Source of the DNA: Acanthosoma haemorrhoidale
Lineage: Eukaryota > Arthropoda > Insecta > Hemiptera > Acanthosomatidae
Assembly (NCBI GenBank): GCA_930367205.1
Contig: OV884015.1
Coordinates: 103,480,509-103,544,508, forward strand
Length of the DNA: 64,000 nucleotides
Direction of reading: 5' to 3'
Notes under the pieces: model-generated
Database searches by the model: none
Told to the model about the DNA's origin: nothing
What the model saw: the letters and a program-made list of their open reading frames with translations, nothing else
Translations under genes and position numbers: made by a program
In this document: one piece after another, positions 1-11,580 of the stretch
Numbering within the stretch: position 1 is the stretch's first letter
How the letters are laid out: every line of letters starts with the position of its first letter

Positions 1-637
1 TAGGGAGACTGGATAAGTTGGAGACACTAGAAACACTGGTCGTCCAAAAACAAGCCGTTCAAATGTCAATATCGAAGCAGTGTGTGAGAGTGTTGTTGAA
101 AATCCAGGAACATCAATTCGGCGTCGTAAACACAGTTATTTGTGCCGAAATTGGATAGTATTGATGTGGCCAATATGTGGTTTCAACAAGATGGTGCCGC
201 ATGCCATACAGCCCATGAAACAATTCAAATACTGCATGAGACATTTCCAGGTCGTGTACTCTCTCGTTTCAGTGATCAGAATTGGCACCCTAGATCGTGT
301 GATTTAACACCTTTAGATTTCTTTTTATGGGGTTATTTGAAGTCAAAGGTGTATGTCAACAAGCCCACATCCACCCATGCATTAAAAGAGGAAATTAAAC
401 GCTGATCGGATCAACGAAATTCAGCCACACTTATGCCAAATGGTCATGGAAAATTTCGATAAAAGATTGTGTATGTGCCAGCAAATTATTGGTGGCCATT
501 TGCCCGATGTGTTATTCCATAAATAAATCGATCCTATTTACTTTATAATTCAATAAAAAAAATAACAACAAAAATACTCAAAACTGTGTTTTCTATTTAA
601 ATTAAGATTTGCGTTAATTCTGGGACACCCTATATGT
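1..637 (+). mobile_element. Internally deleted mariner-type DNA transposon, left end outside window
   Basis: The sequence encodes two pieces of one transposase. The first (about 30-138) ends a helix-turn-helix region with the readable stretch ENPGTSIRRR. The second (142-405) is the catalytic C-terminal part. The right end falls in a 'gggacaccctatat' stretch near 625-637, typical of the terminal repeat of such elements. The left end lies before base 1. The middle of the transposase is gone, so this is a dead copy. Confidence 0.8.
30..525 (+). pseudogene. Mariner-type transposase remnant (DD41D-like spacing)
   Basis: This is a cut-and-paste transposase of the Tc1/mariner superfamily. The N-terminal helix-turn-helix part is read in the frame containing base 80, and the C-terminal part in the frame of base 142, so the internal deletion near 138-145 also shifts frame. 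The C-terminal part has FQQDGA, holding the second catalytic Asp, and LTPLDFFLW, holding the third, with 41 residues between them. The first catalytic Asp and about half the protein are missing. A stop at 403-405 interrupts the tail, which continues in another frame with further stops to about 525. Family-level identification is solid; the DD41D subgroup assignment is an inference from spacing alone. Confidence 0.78.
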
Positions 638-1409
638 CCTAAATGGAAATAAAAAACAAAAAGGCTATCAAAACTTTTAAAAAGGTTCAAAAATCTACAA
701 CTGACTTTTGGAACGGCTTGTATTAGCTTATTGCCATATCGCTCAAGCAAAACCAACGTGCTATCCTCATGAGCCTCAGATAGTCTTAATGGTGCAGGCA
801 ATTCTATGAAGGAAGAACAAACAACAGTTCAATTCACTCGACTAATTGAGATAAGATGAGTCTGCAACTGGTGGAACAAAAGGAAGAAGCTGGCGGTCTG
901 CACCAGCCTTTGCAACCATTTAGTAATTTTCCACAGCGAGGGAGAGAGGGAGGGAGAGAGATATCGGAGAGAGAGAGAGAGTGCCGGAGGGGGGGGGGGG
1001 AGTGTGTCGAAATGTGGCGGTTGAACATTGGCACGGAGCATTCTGCATTGGCGGGATTTAATTAGCGCCGTTGTGGTAATGTTATCATCGCTGATAAGGG
1101 AGCTGATAATAGTGATGCGCAAATAGTGTCCTCGTTCCTGCAAAAAAAAATTAAAAAAAACAAGGCTAAATAGTGCTGAAGTGTCGCAACCAACGATCAC
1201 CGCTCTGACATGACAGCACAGGCCGAAGTAATTTCGGCAGAAGCTGGCTGTACTTTCGAACCTGTAACTGGAAATATTTTATGACATGTCGGATACAAAT
1301 CAACTTACAGTGAAATTTTACTGTACAAACGCTTCCACCTAAAATGAATGCCCACTAGCAAAGTCCTCTGTCAGGTATTAGTACATTATTTTCAGGATTA
1401 TGTTCCTCA
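638..1409. other. Intergenic, no gene supported; GA-rich and G-tract simple sequence
   Basis: The block contains a GA-rich patch at about 938-982 and a run of 12 or so G at about 989-1000. Open frames crossing it on both strands are low-complexity by-products of the GA/CT repeat. I see no splice-bounded exon or family motif. Confidence 0.5.
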
Positions 1410-1819
1410 CATAAAACGTATTCCGTATGTCCAGATTGGCTTTAATATAACTTCGTAGATTAGTAATTTATTTTCTATTGAGAGATGGGATGTCCTTTGA
1501 AGTAGTCTGTACAATTGTCCAAAGCGTCTGTTTGGTTCTTGTCTTTTTAGCCTCGTATGTGGTTTCCAAGTCAGTCGTTTGTCGAGATTGAAGCCTAAAT
1601 ACCGTACTGTCTCGGATACAGGGAGAGGAATGGAATTAAAATAAACTAGTGGACAAGTCTTGCGACAAAGGGTGAAGGTAATGTGGGAACATTTTGCTTC
1701 ATTCACTTTGATCCGCCATTGGTTGCACCAATACTCGATCTCATCAAGGTGTTTTTGAAGGTTATTGGATGCTATATCAGGGTCTGAATGGGATGACAAG
1801 ACTGAATACATAAAACGTA
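1410..1819 (-). mobile_element. Jockey-like LINE fragment (RT C-terminal region) with 11-bp flanking duplication
   Basis: On the minus strand 1808-1421 encodes about 130 residues of a jockey-clade reverse transcriptase, after the catalytic palm. Readable landmarks are WCNQWRIKVNEAKC, TVRYLGFNLDKRLTW and ENKLLIYEVILKPIWTYGI. It is cut off at both ends: no 3' UTR and no upstream ORF. The insert is bracketed by an exact 11-bp direct repeat, cataaaacgta, at 1410-1420 and 1809-1819, which looks like a target-site duplication. A 3'-truncated LINE with such a duplication is unusual. Confidence 0.8.
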
Positions 1820-2369
1820 AACTACGTTAAATTAATTTATCAGTTGAGCTGTCGTTTTTTGAACAATGGATCTGAATGTGGGTCAACTTTTATAACTAAA
1901 TGTCTGATTTAGTTTTGATGAAAGTAGCTAATAGAAAAAAAAAATCGATGCGCTTTCCTTTAATGTTGCTAACATTTAAACTTAATAATCTAAACAGTAG
2001 CTTGGCCCTTATAAAACCTGAAATGGCCTCTAACAACTAAACAATTTAAAGTACTACTGAATGTTTGTAATATTTGTGAAGATGAATAACATGATGGTAC
2101 CTGACCCTTCACTGTATATAGGCCATGACTAGGCAGCGCTGTATATTATACCGGCACATTGAACCTCCACTGCCTTTTGTCCACTTCCAAGCTGAATCGG
2201 CATTTCAGATCCACCGCCCGACTCTTTCTGTACAATGTTTTGTAGTCTGTATCGTCTACCACTAATAATTTACGGCCTGTTAATAGTTTTTTTTGTTTTT
2301 TTTCGATTTCAAAATTAGCTTCGAATATTTTTTTCTCGTTCTTATCCCCTTGTTATTAAAAATTACGGT
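1820..2369. other. Intergenic, nothing recognised
   Basis: AT-rich DNA with short A and T runs. No open frame of note and no match to the repeat families seen elsewhere in the window. Confidence 0.45.
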
Positions 2370-2665
2370 ATGCAATGAATCTATTTACAATAGGTCAACA
2401 TTATATGTCCTGTAGCTTGGCTACATTTTATACAGTTTTTAATAATTTTACATTGCGATTTGTGATTGTTGCAAAAGTGTAATGTGCATTATACACTCGT
2501 TGTCTCAACACGTTTAAAAATGATGGGGCCCACCTTATGAATCATAATGCTTGAAACTAACCTTCATCTAAAAAATGAAATCTTAACCTAATTTTCCCCG
2601 TCTGTTGCCATCGACGTGGGAAGGGTGGCGGGGTCATAGCGTCAAATACTGGGTTTGTTCATTGA
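2370..2665 (-). mobile_element. Second LINE family, 3' end, sublineage B
   Basis: On the minus strand this holds the last codons and 3' UTR of the second LINE family. The part at 2585-2660 matches the coding tail also seen at 18.6 and 37.1 kb (reading around the phrase encoding ATD..WQQT). The 3' UTR at 2370-2580 closely matches 36,870-37,080 but differs from the copies at 18.3 and 29.5 kb, so it is a distinct sublineage. Heavily decayed, with no intact frame. Confidence 0.6.
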
Positions 2666-3906
2666 TGGTCTATTTACTTTTTTTTTTTTTTTTTTCTAAG
2701 CTCTCAAACTTATAAAAATAGGAATGTGGGGAAAATAAGGAAAATTATTTTTGGCTGGAAAGTGCCTTTCACTAAGGGGAGACCCCTATTTGAAGGATGT
2801 ATGAGAAGGATATGGGGTGTGGAATGCCTAGAAAGGCGGATGGAGTCAGGAAGGTAGTGAGTGGTCTATTTACAGGGTATTTATAGTAAGATTAGGAGTG
2901 TAAGTAAATCGGGCTCAACGAGATGAGAATCCAACCCAAACATACTCGACTACACAATGCTAACATTTAAACTTAAACTATTTCAGTTACTACTGTACAA
3001 TTGGCCGTATTTTTATGTACGTCTTAGTTAAAAGCGAGCATTCAAGAATATTTTGGTAGTTGCAGGTTTTTCTTCAAATATATAATTATAAATTCAATTG
3101 TTCTGGTTTTATAGCCGTAATAAAAATCCTTTGTTGCGCAGGAGCACCGCCTTGCCATTGTCAAATCCCTGAAACATAATTTAAAATTCCAATGAGAAAT
3201 CATCTATCTTCTTTGTCTTAAATGCTCGAGATATACACTTGTAGTCTCTAAGTTCTAAAAGGGCGTATTATCGTGTTTTTAGCGCTAGCTAACGGCAGCC
3301 TGACCTGCTGAGAGCGCTTGTGCATAATAACGAATTTCTATTGTGGAAAAATGTATTTTCTTTCGTATGTATCTATTAAAGTAGAATATTGGGCAGACAA
3401 TGAGTTGAGTGAGGAGCTGAAGGTGACATCGCTTTGAAGAACACAACAGAAAGTGAAGCATGGTAATTGGTAAGGAGGCCTAAGTTCCTTGGCATACATT
3501 AAGGGCCTTGTGTTCTTATTAACTGGGCGGATGTGCCTGGGATATCTTCTGAATGTGGGTATCGCTTCGATATATATATCGATATATACCCGGGTCGATC
3601 CTTGTTAATAATAGACTGTACATTAACCGCTCATTTCTCAACACGGTATCTCTGCATTTCTTACAAGATAAACGGTGTACTTTGTACAACCTACAGCACA
3701 CTTCTTGCGAAATCTACTCTGTCGTTTTCACTAGAACATGAATAAAATATCTATAATTAATCTGTTGCCATATCTTGGATTTTTTTGTTTGTCTTCGAAG
3801 AATACAGCTATCTTTTTTTTTTTTTTATTGATCATGTTATTTCAGGCTCCTAAGCGAATTTATTTATAGTAGTACTTGCGTTATGGAAAAAAAAAAAATA
3901 GTTCTT
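2666..3906. other. Intergenic, nothing recognised apart from simple repeats
   Basis: Contains a T tract near 2678-2695, a palindromic 'atatatatcgatatata' at about 3571-3588, and otherwise unremarkable AT-rich DNA. The short open frames at 3.5-3.75 kb lie on both strands over the palindrome and have no recognisable content. Confidence 0.45.
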
Positions 3907-4461
3907 AGTTAAGTATCCACTTTTTTTTTTATTAAACAGCTTTATTATGATAAAATTACAATATGCCTCATTGGGAAATAAGTAATTGTAATAAATGATC
4001 TCATTCATACCATATTTACAATTTTCATTCACTGGCTCATTCATACAGTATTTACACAGAGCCCAGAGACCTCCCAAATCCACATGGTTGTCACCTCCCT
4101 CGCATGCGAAAGAGGAAACGGAGTCTTGAGAAGTCCCCCACGCTCTTCCGTCAGCCACGTCACGAGCCAGTGGAGGCTGACAAAGGGCGCGAGAGCCACA
4201 GACACTCAGGACATGATTGGAGAAACTATCATTTCCCACTATAAATCCCACTGTCACACTATTTACAGTTACGAGGCAACTGCCGTTTTAGTCTCCGAGG
4301 AGGATTATAGGAAGAATGGTGCAGTGTGAATTTCATGAACTTGGAAGGCATGAGTTCAAGAATGTAGGGTATATTAGGATCATTATAAAGGGTTTTGTTG
4401 CTCACGTAATAAGGGGATTTACTATTGTTCTCAGGACTTTTGATTGAAAGGAGTTAAGTAT
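3907..4461 (-). mobile_element. Jockey-like LINE, 5'-truncated, with 3' UTR and 10-bp target duplication
   Basis: Minus-strand copy of the main LINE family. Its 3' end is at about 3917-3930 (A-rich tail, then 'aataaagctgttt'). The typical 3' UTR occupies about 3940-4300, and the last part of the ORF 4320-4451, with an internal deletion near 4320. The direct repeat agttaagtat at 3907-3916 and 4452-4461 is a convincing target-site duplication. Apparent small ORFs in the 3' UTR (3850-4329, both strands) are not genes; the same UTR recurs at every copy. Confidence 0.85.
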
Positions 4462-5674
4462 TCTCGATTTTTTTTTCTTTTGCAAAATATTTTGCAATGG
4501 GATTTTAGGTAACTATGTAGATTGTTTGTTTTCGGGCCAAAAAAAAAAAAAAATCAATCGTTTATGAGACTGGAAAAAACTATACATATGTTTAGTAGGC
4601 CCTCCTCAAAGGCCAACTGAGACGAAAAATGATTCGTAAATATGGACCGTAGAAGAATTGTTTTGACTATGCGAATAAATGTTAGTACGTAAGAGAAATC
4701 AATCATTTTTTTTTTCTGTTTGAACATTCCCATATCCTCGATCTGTAATCTATTCTAAGCTGGTATCTTTAGAAACCTTATCTTGACAGTCAGGCATTGT
4801 TGTATATTGTATCGACGTGCGTGCCTGACCAGTAAGGCACGTAGTTCTCACGTGTTCTTGGCCAGAGGTTGTCTTGTGCGATTGTGTCATTGTTATGTTC
4901 GCAGGGTCACGAGGGCAGAGTAGGTGAGAACTATGGTGTTTGTGAACTTATTCCATCTATTATCTCTCTAGTATTTGTGTGCGCCTCCTTAGAGGTCATT
5001 TTCATCAAGCGAACAGTTTGTTTATTTACGACAGTAACCGTTTTGTTAAGTGAATTTATTGTTCATTACTGTTGACAATATGGGCTCTTAAGCGCTGCAC
5101 TGGAGTCATTGTAATTCCAATAATCCCACCGTTGGGTCACTTAGCATTGAACAAACTGCAATTTACCTCACACAGTTTAAACGCTCCTATTCAATCAAAT
5201 CTGTTATTTGCACTTGTGTCTGATAAGACATAATACGACTTACACAAGTGTACCAACAGAAAACACTCAAGTGTACTCTCCCCTCACTAGAGACCGGCTC
5301 GGAGCTCAGGGAATCCGATCTTCCAAACAACAGCTTTGGCCCAGTTTCAAAAATATCTTGTAGTTCGGTGGCTCTTTTTGTATTAGTCTTAGCGTTGTTG
5401 TTCCCGAATCCGAAGGGGGAGAGGCTCTACTTTCAAAAAGGGATTATCGCCTGTATGTCTGATGACAATAGCACTCGTAAAGACGATTCAATGCATCAAA
5501 AATTTTAAAGAGATAGATCACGTTCGAAATATGGAGTTAAATGAAGAAAAAAAATATTATCCAAAGATATTGTCTAAAACAACATACAACAACAAAGGAA
5601 CAATAATAACTATGTCTAGTTGACTAAAATATGTCAAACATTAGATTGATGTCATAGCTTATAAATAATAAAGA
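4462..5674. other. Intergenic, nothing recognised
   Basis: AT-rich with several A or T runs. Small frames at 4869-5075 and 5248-5508 (+) show no domain, no splice borders that convince and no repeat elsewhere in the window. I do not call a gene. Confidence 0.45.
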
Positions 5675-6515
5675 TAATAATGGTGACTCTCCCTGTGTCC
5701 GACACAGTACGGTACTTAGGCTTCCATCTCGACAAACGGCTGATCTGGAGCCTCCACATACGAGGCTAAAAAGACAAGAACTAAACAGACGCTTTCGACA
5801 ACTGTACAGACTACTTCGAAGGACATCCCATCTCTCAATAGAATATAAATTACTAATTTACAAAGATATACTTAAGCCAATTCTAGACATACGGAATAGA
5901 GCTATGGGAAACATCAAGCGCATCCAATCCTTTCAATCAAAAGTCCTGAGAACAATAGTAAATGCCCCTTATTACGTCAGCAACAAAACCCTTCATAACG
6001 ATCTTAATATACCTTATATTCTTGAACTCATCCCTTCCAAATTCATGAAATTCCATAGTAACCTATCCAACCACATTAATGCCCTAGAACAGTCGTTACA
6101 CTTTGCCACACATCCCTATAATGCTCCTCTAAGACTAAAGCGGCAGAGGCCTCGTGATCTGCTATAAATTCGTGACAGTGCAAGTCCTGGCATAGCCAGT
6201 TTCTCCAATCATGGCCTGATCGTCTGTGGCTCTCGCGGTCTTTGTCAGCCTCTACTGGCTCGTATCCGGTGACGCGGCTGACCGAGGAGCGTGGGGAACT
6301 TCCCAAGACTCCGCTTTCTCTTTCGCACGCGAGCGAGGTGACAACCATCTGGATTTGGGAGGCCTCTGGGCTGTTTGTAAATACTGTATGAATGAGCGAG
6401 AGAATTGTAGATTTGGTATGAATGAAAAAATTTATCACAATTACTTATTGCCCAATAAGGCACATTGTAATTTTATCATAATAAAGTTGTTTTTTTATTA
6501 TTAATAATGGCGACT
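5675..6515 (+). mobile_element. Jockey-like LINE, 5'-truncated, with complete 3' end and 14-bp target duplication
   Basis: The best preserved 3' end of the main LINE family. RT C-terminal coding sequence runs from 5689 to the stop near 6164, and the 3' UTR to about 6500, ending in 'aataaagttgttt' and a short T/A-rich tail. The element is flanked by taataatggtgact at 5675-5688 and taataatggcgact at 6502-6515, a 14-bp target-site duplication with one difference. It is therefore a classic 5'-truncated target-primed insertion. Confidence 0.88.
5689..6166 (+). pseudogene. Jockey-like reverse transcriptase, C-terminal remnant
   Basis: Encodes the tail of the LINE ORF2 downstream of the polymerase palm. 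Landmarks are YLGFHLDKRL (frame broken just after it), ENKLLIY-like VILKPI, then SFQSKVLRTIVNAPYYVSNK, LNIPYILELIPSKFMKFHSN and RLKRQRPRDLL followed by a stop. The start of this piece is a 5' truncation, not a real start codon. Frameshifts near 5745 and 5900 make it non-functional. The second and fourth phrases recur in most other copies in the window, which fixes the family's C-terminus. Confidence 0.82.
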
Positions 6516-8941
6516 AAGAAAATGTAGATGATATGGCTGAGTGCTGATGGACGAGGAATATCAATGGGAATAAAGCTCCAAAGGTTTTGTGGCACGCATA
6601 AGAAAAGAACGGGCCAAAGAAAGCAGACTTGTGAGGAGAGAGATACAGGTTTGATTGGCGTGATCTAGTATTGCGGGATTTGAATTGGAGGAAGTCGTCA
6701 AGGCAACGGGCTTTTTAGTTATGATAATACCAAAGATGAGGGATCCAAGGAAGTGTGCAGCCATCCCAATTCGGAGTAGTGTGTGCGCAATGTGACTAGG
6801 CACTTTGAGTATAAGTTTAGGAAATCGATTCATTTAATCGAGCATCGAGATCACGAGAGATCCGTTGATACTCGACACAAGCGTAGTCAATGATTCAAAT
6901 GAGGAAAATGAGAAATTTGAGCTTGTGCAATATTATGGAAAAACATCATGAGAAAATATGGGCCCGTTTCTTAACTATTAACATAGACCCAGCTAAGATA
7001 TAAGGTCCCGAGTTTAATTTTTCCTCTTAGGTAGTGGACACTGGTAGAATTCCATTCGGTATGTCTGTATGTCGTAGTGTTAGCTCCCAAGGGTTCTGTC
7101 TAAGCATGGACGGAGGCTTGAGGGGAGTAAAGGTCTTACCCAGGCATAAACACGACTTATTTATGCTTGAAACTCTCGAGACTTTACATATGCTTGGGGG
7201 GGGGGGATTATTTTACGACTGTGCCTTACACGGTTCGTACAAGAGTACACACAAGAAGTACAAAACTTTTGAAGCCCTTACTTGGCTTTGTGACGGGTTA
7301 TATCTGAATTTCAAATCGTTCAAATCTCCACTGACATAGCAGCTGTATGTAATGGAAAATAAAGAAGAAAAGTTGAGAGTTCTTATGCACTGAATAGGTT
7401 AAACTAATGTTTTACTGCTTAGAAAAAGCCTGATTCTGCTCAAAATAATAAATTCCTGGAGAAAAAAGGACTCTCCGACAATTAGACCATTGCTGTTGTA
7501 TGTAAACAAAATAATATACAATTTTATTTCTATTTTTAAATTATTGTTTGTATCAAAATTTTTGCTCCCTCTGGCTTATCCGAGTTTTACCCTCCCGCCT
7601 GCTCTCAGATCCTTCGATTTTGAACTCAATTATCGTATTTGTAAATTTGTTCATTATTGCCTGTCATACAAAAAATATTTATAGTTTTATCACAGATATA
7701 TCATTTTTATTATTCTCAAGGGAACAATGTCCCGGGAATAAAATTTATTTTTCATTTCGTTTCAAGTGGAGTTTATTTAGGCGACTGAATTGCGGTGCTC
7801 CGTGTAAAGAATATTAATACCTGAACCCCCATGAACCCAGCGCTCTACGTCCAGAGCCTTGGAGCCGTATGAGAACTAAGTTGTGGCCCTTGAAAATGTC
7901 GACATGAGCAATTGGATCCTCCCTGCTAAAGTAAGTAGCCTAGACTAAACACACATGGAGTAGACTACAGTTGTGTTAAGTGGAGCGGCTGTTTCGACAG
8001 CCAGCGAGTGACCTACAGCCAGTGCTCTTTAGCGAAGAGCTGCTCCAAATGTCAGTGGGTGCGCCACGGCGAAGGCCGTGTAGTCTATAGTCCGGTTTGT
8101 ATTTGTATCTGTATCTAAGGTCTTATGTATTTATCCTAACCGTACATATATATATATATATATAGGACCACGGGCATTCAGTCTATCGCTAACAGCTCCT
8201 TTTAATTAATTGCCTAAATGAAACTACAAGCCAACTTTCACAGATAAATACTCGTGACCTTTAAAGCTCTTGGCAGTTCCCTGTACAATTTAAATATCTC
8301 ATTCCAAGAAGTCCCTAGTGTAAATTCAAATCCACGGATTTATCATTAACGGTTTCTTTTCCTTTTTATTCGTATTTTATCCTTCGATACATAATGACGG
8401 GTGCTCGGCCCAAAGATGAAAAATTACTTTGGAATGGTCTGTTAGCCGGCAATTCAAAAAAAAAAAAATTTCTATCATCATTAATAGAAAATAAATAAAA
8501 AACAGTTAATAAACATATTTGATTGACTTGATTCTGTGCAGTTGAATGCCTTTGTATCAATGTATCTCTTGGATATACTGTACATTTTTTTATTTAACCT
8601 TAGTAATATAATACTTGCTATGTTACTCTTTAAACATGATCGGTGGTTTTCCGTCTGTCCGCATGTCCGTGTGATCTACTATAGTAAACATAGTTCTGTA
8701 AGACAGTATGTGAAAAAAATAATTCAGGAAAACCCTGCTAGCTAACCTCCTCCTTTCAAACTTCTAAACTTTCCTGATTTATATCTGATAAAGTGCTGTA
8801 GATTTAAAGTTGTGATAGTCCACTAAGCTAAAATGACGCAATATGACGACAACGCGCCAAAAATCAATACAAATATCTTCAATAAAAAAAAAAAATGTAT
8901 TAAGAACTATCTATTATCTAGAGTTATCTATTTTCACTGAC
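6516..8941. other. Intergenic, nothing recognised
   Basis: No gene or shared repeat is supported. It includes a G run at about 7197-7206 and an (AT)n stretch at about 8147-8164. Open frames at 7034-7339, 7490-7817 and 6561-6833 (-) have no family features and are not bounded by credible splice sites. Confidence 0.45.
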
Positions 8942-9112
8942 GTGTGCCCAAGACTCCGCTTCCTCGTTCGCATGCGAGGGAGGTGACAACCATTTGGATT
9001 TGGGAGCTCTCTGGGCTGTTTGTAAATACTGCATGAATGAGCGAGTGAATGAAAATTACAAAAACATGGTATGAATGAAAAAATTTATCACAATTACTTA
9101 TTACCCAATGTG
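8942..9112 (+). mobile_element. Jockey-like LINE 3' UTR fragment
   Basis: Matches the LINE 3' UTR from 'cccaagactccgcttcctc' to 'acttattacccaat' and then stops short of the usual end. It shares variant positions ('gggagctctctgggctg', 'aaaaacatggtatg') with the copy at 9584-9873, so the two belong to one sublineage. Confidence 0.78.
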
Positions 9113-9583
9113 GTAGAACATCCTACAACCTAGACATTTCTTGTTCTGCACTTGGCCCCGTAGGTCTTAAGTAACCTTGGTTCATCTACAAGTGCCCTCG
9201 GAACTTTTTCCTTTGGTAATCATCTCCTCTGCATAATCGTTTAAGTCTAGCCTTGTCTGGGAGGCAGCGCTTTTTATTGTTACATGCACCATGAGTCTTC
9301 CGTATTGTATGATGTTTATCACATTTTAGATTAATTTAAGAATATTTCCCAAAACATGTCTATGCAACATGCAGCTAGTATATGAATCAACTAGCTACTT
9401 ATCCTCGTCGTAATTAAAACTGGAAACCAAAGTGGAAATTGAGCTTGTTTCTTAAGTGCTGTAAAAACCTGTAAAGAGTACATGAAATCTACAAGATGTT
9501 GTGAAATTGATTTATAGTAAGAACAAAAACACTGGTTAACTCATTATTTACGAAATAAAAGCCGTAAAACCATTTTCTGCACG
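9113..9583. other. Intergenic, nothing recognised
   Basis: A spacer between two LINE 3' UTR fragments. No open frame or repeat match noticed. Confidence 0.45.
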
Positions 9584-9873
9584 GTGGTGACAGTCCTGAG
9601 CCTCCTTGGCTCTTGTGCTCTTGGTCAGCCTCCGTTGGCTCTTATCCAGTGACGCGGCTGACGGAGGAGCGTGTGGGACTTCCCAAGACTACGCTTCCTC
9701 TTTCGAATGCAAGGGAGGTGACAACCATTTGGATTTGGGAGCTCTCTGGGCTGTTTGTAAATACTGTATGAATAAGCGAGTAAATGAAAATTGCAAAAAC
9801 ATGGTATGAATGAAAACATTTATCACAATTACTTATTGCCCAATGAGGTAGATTGCGATAAACTTGTTTTATC
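9584..9873 (+). mobile_element. Jockey-like LINE 3' UTR copy
   Basis: Contains the 3' UTR of the main LINE family from just after the coding end ('gtcctgagcc') to 'gcccaatgaggtagatt', then a decayed 3' end. The apparent ORFs over it on both strands are UTR shadows that recur at the other copies. Same sublineage as 8942-9112. Confidence 0.78.
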
Positions 9874-10827
9874 AATACTCTATAATAATCTAGAAAACCT
9901 AGATATAGAAATCTAGATTGTTCCGGTCGAAGTACCTACAGATTGAGTACCTACTGTGAGCCTATTGAAATTGAAATGTAACTCTGAACAAAAACCAGCG
10001 GAAGTCCTCAAGAATGGACGTCCAATATTAAGGAAAGAGGGAAGAAAAAAAAAACGGAAATAAAACTCAAACAATTGCCAATCTAAAGTGTAGTATAAAT
10101 TATTAAATATTAAGGGTATTTAAACTTGATAATTACCTAATTCAAAAGCCAATGTGAAAATTCAGCTGAAATTTAATGTATTAGAATACAATGGCACATA
10201 ATAATTAATGAAGCAGTTTATATTGCAAAAAATAAAATCTGTTTCATCAAAGGAACATTCCCTACACGTGGGCTATAGTCACTTCTTTTTTTTTTTTTTT
10301 TTCCCCCAACTCATTGTAATTATACTAGTTTAAATTAACTCTTATTTATCATTTCTCTTACTTTATAATGGTTATATTATTCTTGTTTCGTCACATCCGT
10401 TCTTTTTTTAAACAGCTGTGTACACATATTAGTTAAACATTGACCCTTTGCTAACTAACAGCCTTCGGATAACAAAGGAAATAACCTCTAGTCCCGACAT
10501 TCAGACGTTTAATTTACGCATTAACTATTTGGAGCGGAAACAGAAATACCAATATCTGCAAACTTAAAATAATCCAAAATATAATATATGATAAACCAAA
10601 GTACCCTACAAAAGTTAAGTTGCACGACCTGTTTAAACATCATATTCTAGATATTTTAAAAACGATAACTCAAAACTTGTTGCAAAATTTTAAACTAGCT
10701 AAATTCCATTCATTCAAAACATTGCTAAAATAAATAAATTACACAAAGAGCTTAAGGCGTAATGTGTTACGAACAAATGTTTTTCTATTAGCGTCTAGTT
10801 TTTATATATCAGTTTATGAAAATCGTT
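9874..10827. other. Intergenic, nothing recognised
   Basis: Very AT-rich, with a T tract near 10287-10302 and a short direct repeat around 9895-9920 ('ctagaaaacctagatatagaaatctagatt'-type sequence). No gene supported. Confidence 0.45.
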
Positions 10828-11085
10828 GGACAACTGAACAGACTACTTCGAAAGACATTTCATCTCCCAATAAAAAATAAATTACTAATTTACAAAGTTA
10901 TACCTAAGCCAATCTGGACATACGGAATAGAGCTATGTGGGACAGCAAAAAAGTAGTACATCAAGCCTGAGAAGTCCTGAGAACAATAGTAAATGCCCCC
11001 TATTACGTCAGCAACAAAACCCTTCATAACGATCTTAATATACCCTACATTCTTCAACTCATCCCTTCCAAGTTTATGAAATTCC
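10828..11085 (+). mobile_element. Jockey-like LINE coding fragment joined to a chimeric unit
   Basis: Encodes RT tail sequence from 'acaactgaacagactac' through 'cccttccaagtttatgaaattcc' with frameshifts, then breaks inside the codons for MKFH and joins the foreign head described in the next entry. An internal deletion lies near 10950-10975 (the segment encoding the SFQSK region is mostly lost). Confidence 0.8.
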
Positions 11086-11580
11086 AATGATGGAAATTTA
11101 TGGAGATCAACGATGTTCGTCAGTCCTTTGACATACAGACGCAGATAAAAATGTAATGACGAAATATACAGCATTGGATGTGAAGGAAACGATGAATAGT
11201 TGTCGGAGCCATATGAGTTTCTTAAAATCTCACTACCCAAGTTGATGAAATTCCATAGTAACCTATCCAACCACCTTAATGCCCTAGAACAGTCGTTACA
11301 CTTTGCCGCTCATCCCTATAATCCTCCTTGGAGACTAAAGCGGCAGTGGCCTAATGTCCTGAGCGCCTGTGGCTTTCGCGCTTTTGGCCAGCCTCCACTG
11401 GCTCCTATCCGGGTGACGTGGATGACGGAGGGAATTGTGAGGTCTCTGGGCTGTTTTTAACTATTGTATGAATTAGCGAGAGAATAAAAATTGTAAATAT
11501 GGTATGAATGAGAACATTTATCACAATTACTTATTTCCCTTAATAAGGCAGATTGTAATTTTATCATAATAAAGTATTTG
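11086..11580 (+). mobile_element. Chimeric retro-unit copy A: unique head plus jockey-like LINE tail
   Basis: About 140 bases starting 'aatgatggaaatttatgg' have no counterpart in the other LINE copies. They are followed by the LINE tail (from about 11235, 'aagttgatgaaattccata') and a shortened 3' UTR ending 'ataataaagtatttg' at about 11,577. The same head-tail junction is present at 12,488, so this is a repeated unit and not a one-off rearrangement. The LINE sequence encoding KFMKFH occurs both before and after the head here. Confidence 0.72.

Noticed and set aside
829..1200. 123-codon minus-strand frame and its + strand partner
   Set aside because: They overlap on a GA-rich patch and a G run; low complexity, no domain.
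3850..4329. ORFs on both strands near 4.1 kb as small genes (also at 6.2, 9.6, 37.7 and 61.4 kb)
   Set aside because: They are shadows of the same LINE 3' UTR, recurring wherever that UTR is present.
10890..11270. 126-codon minus-strand frame
   Set aside because: Antisense to the LINE fragment and chimeric head on the + strand.
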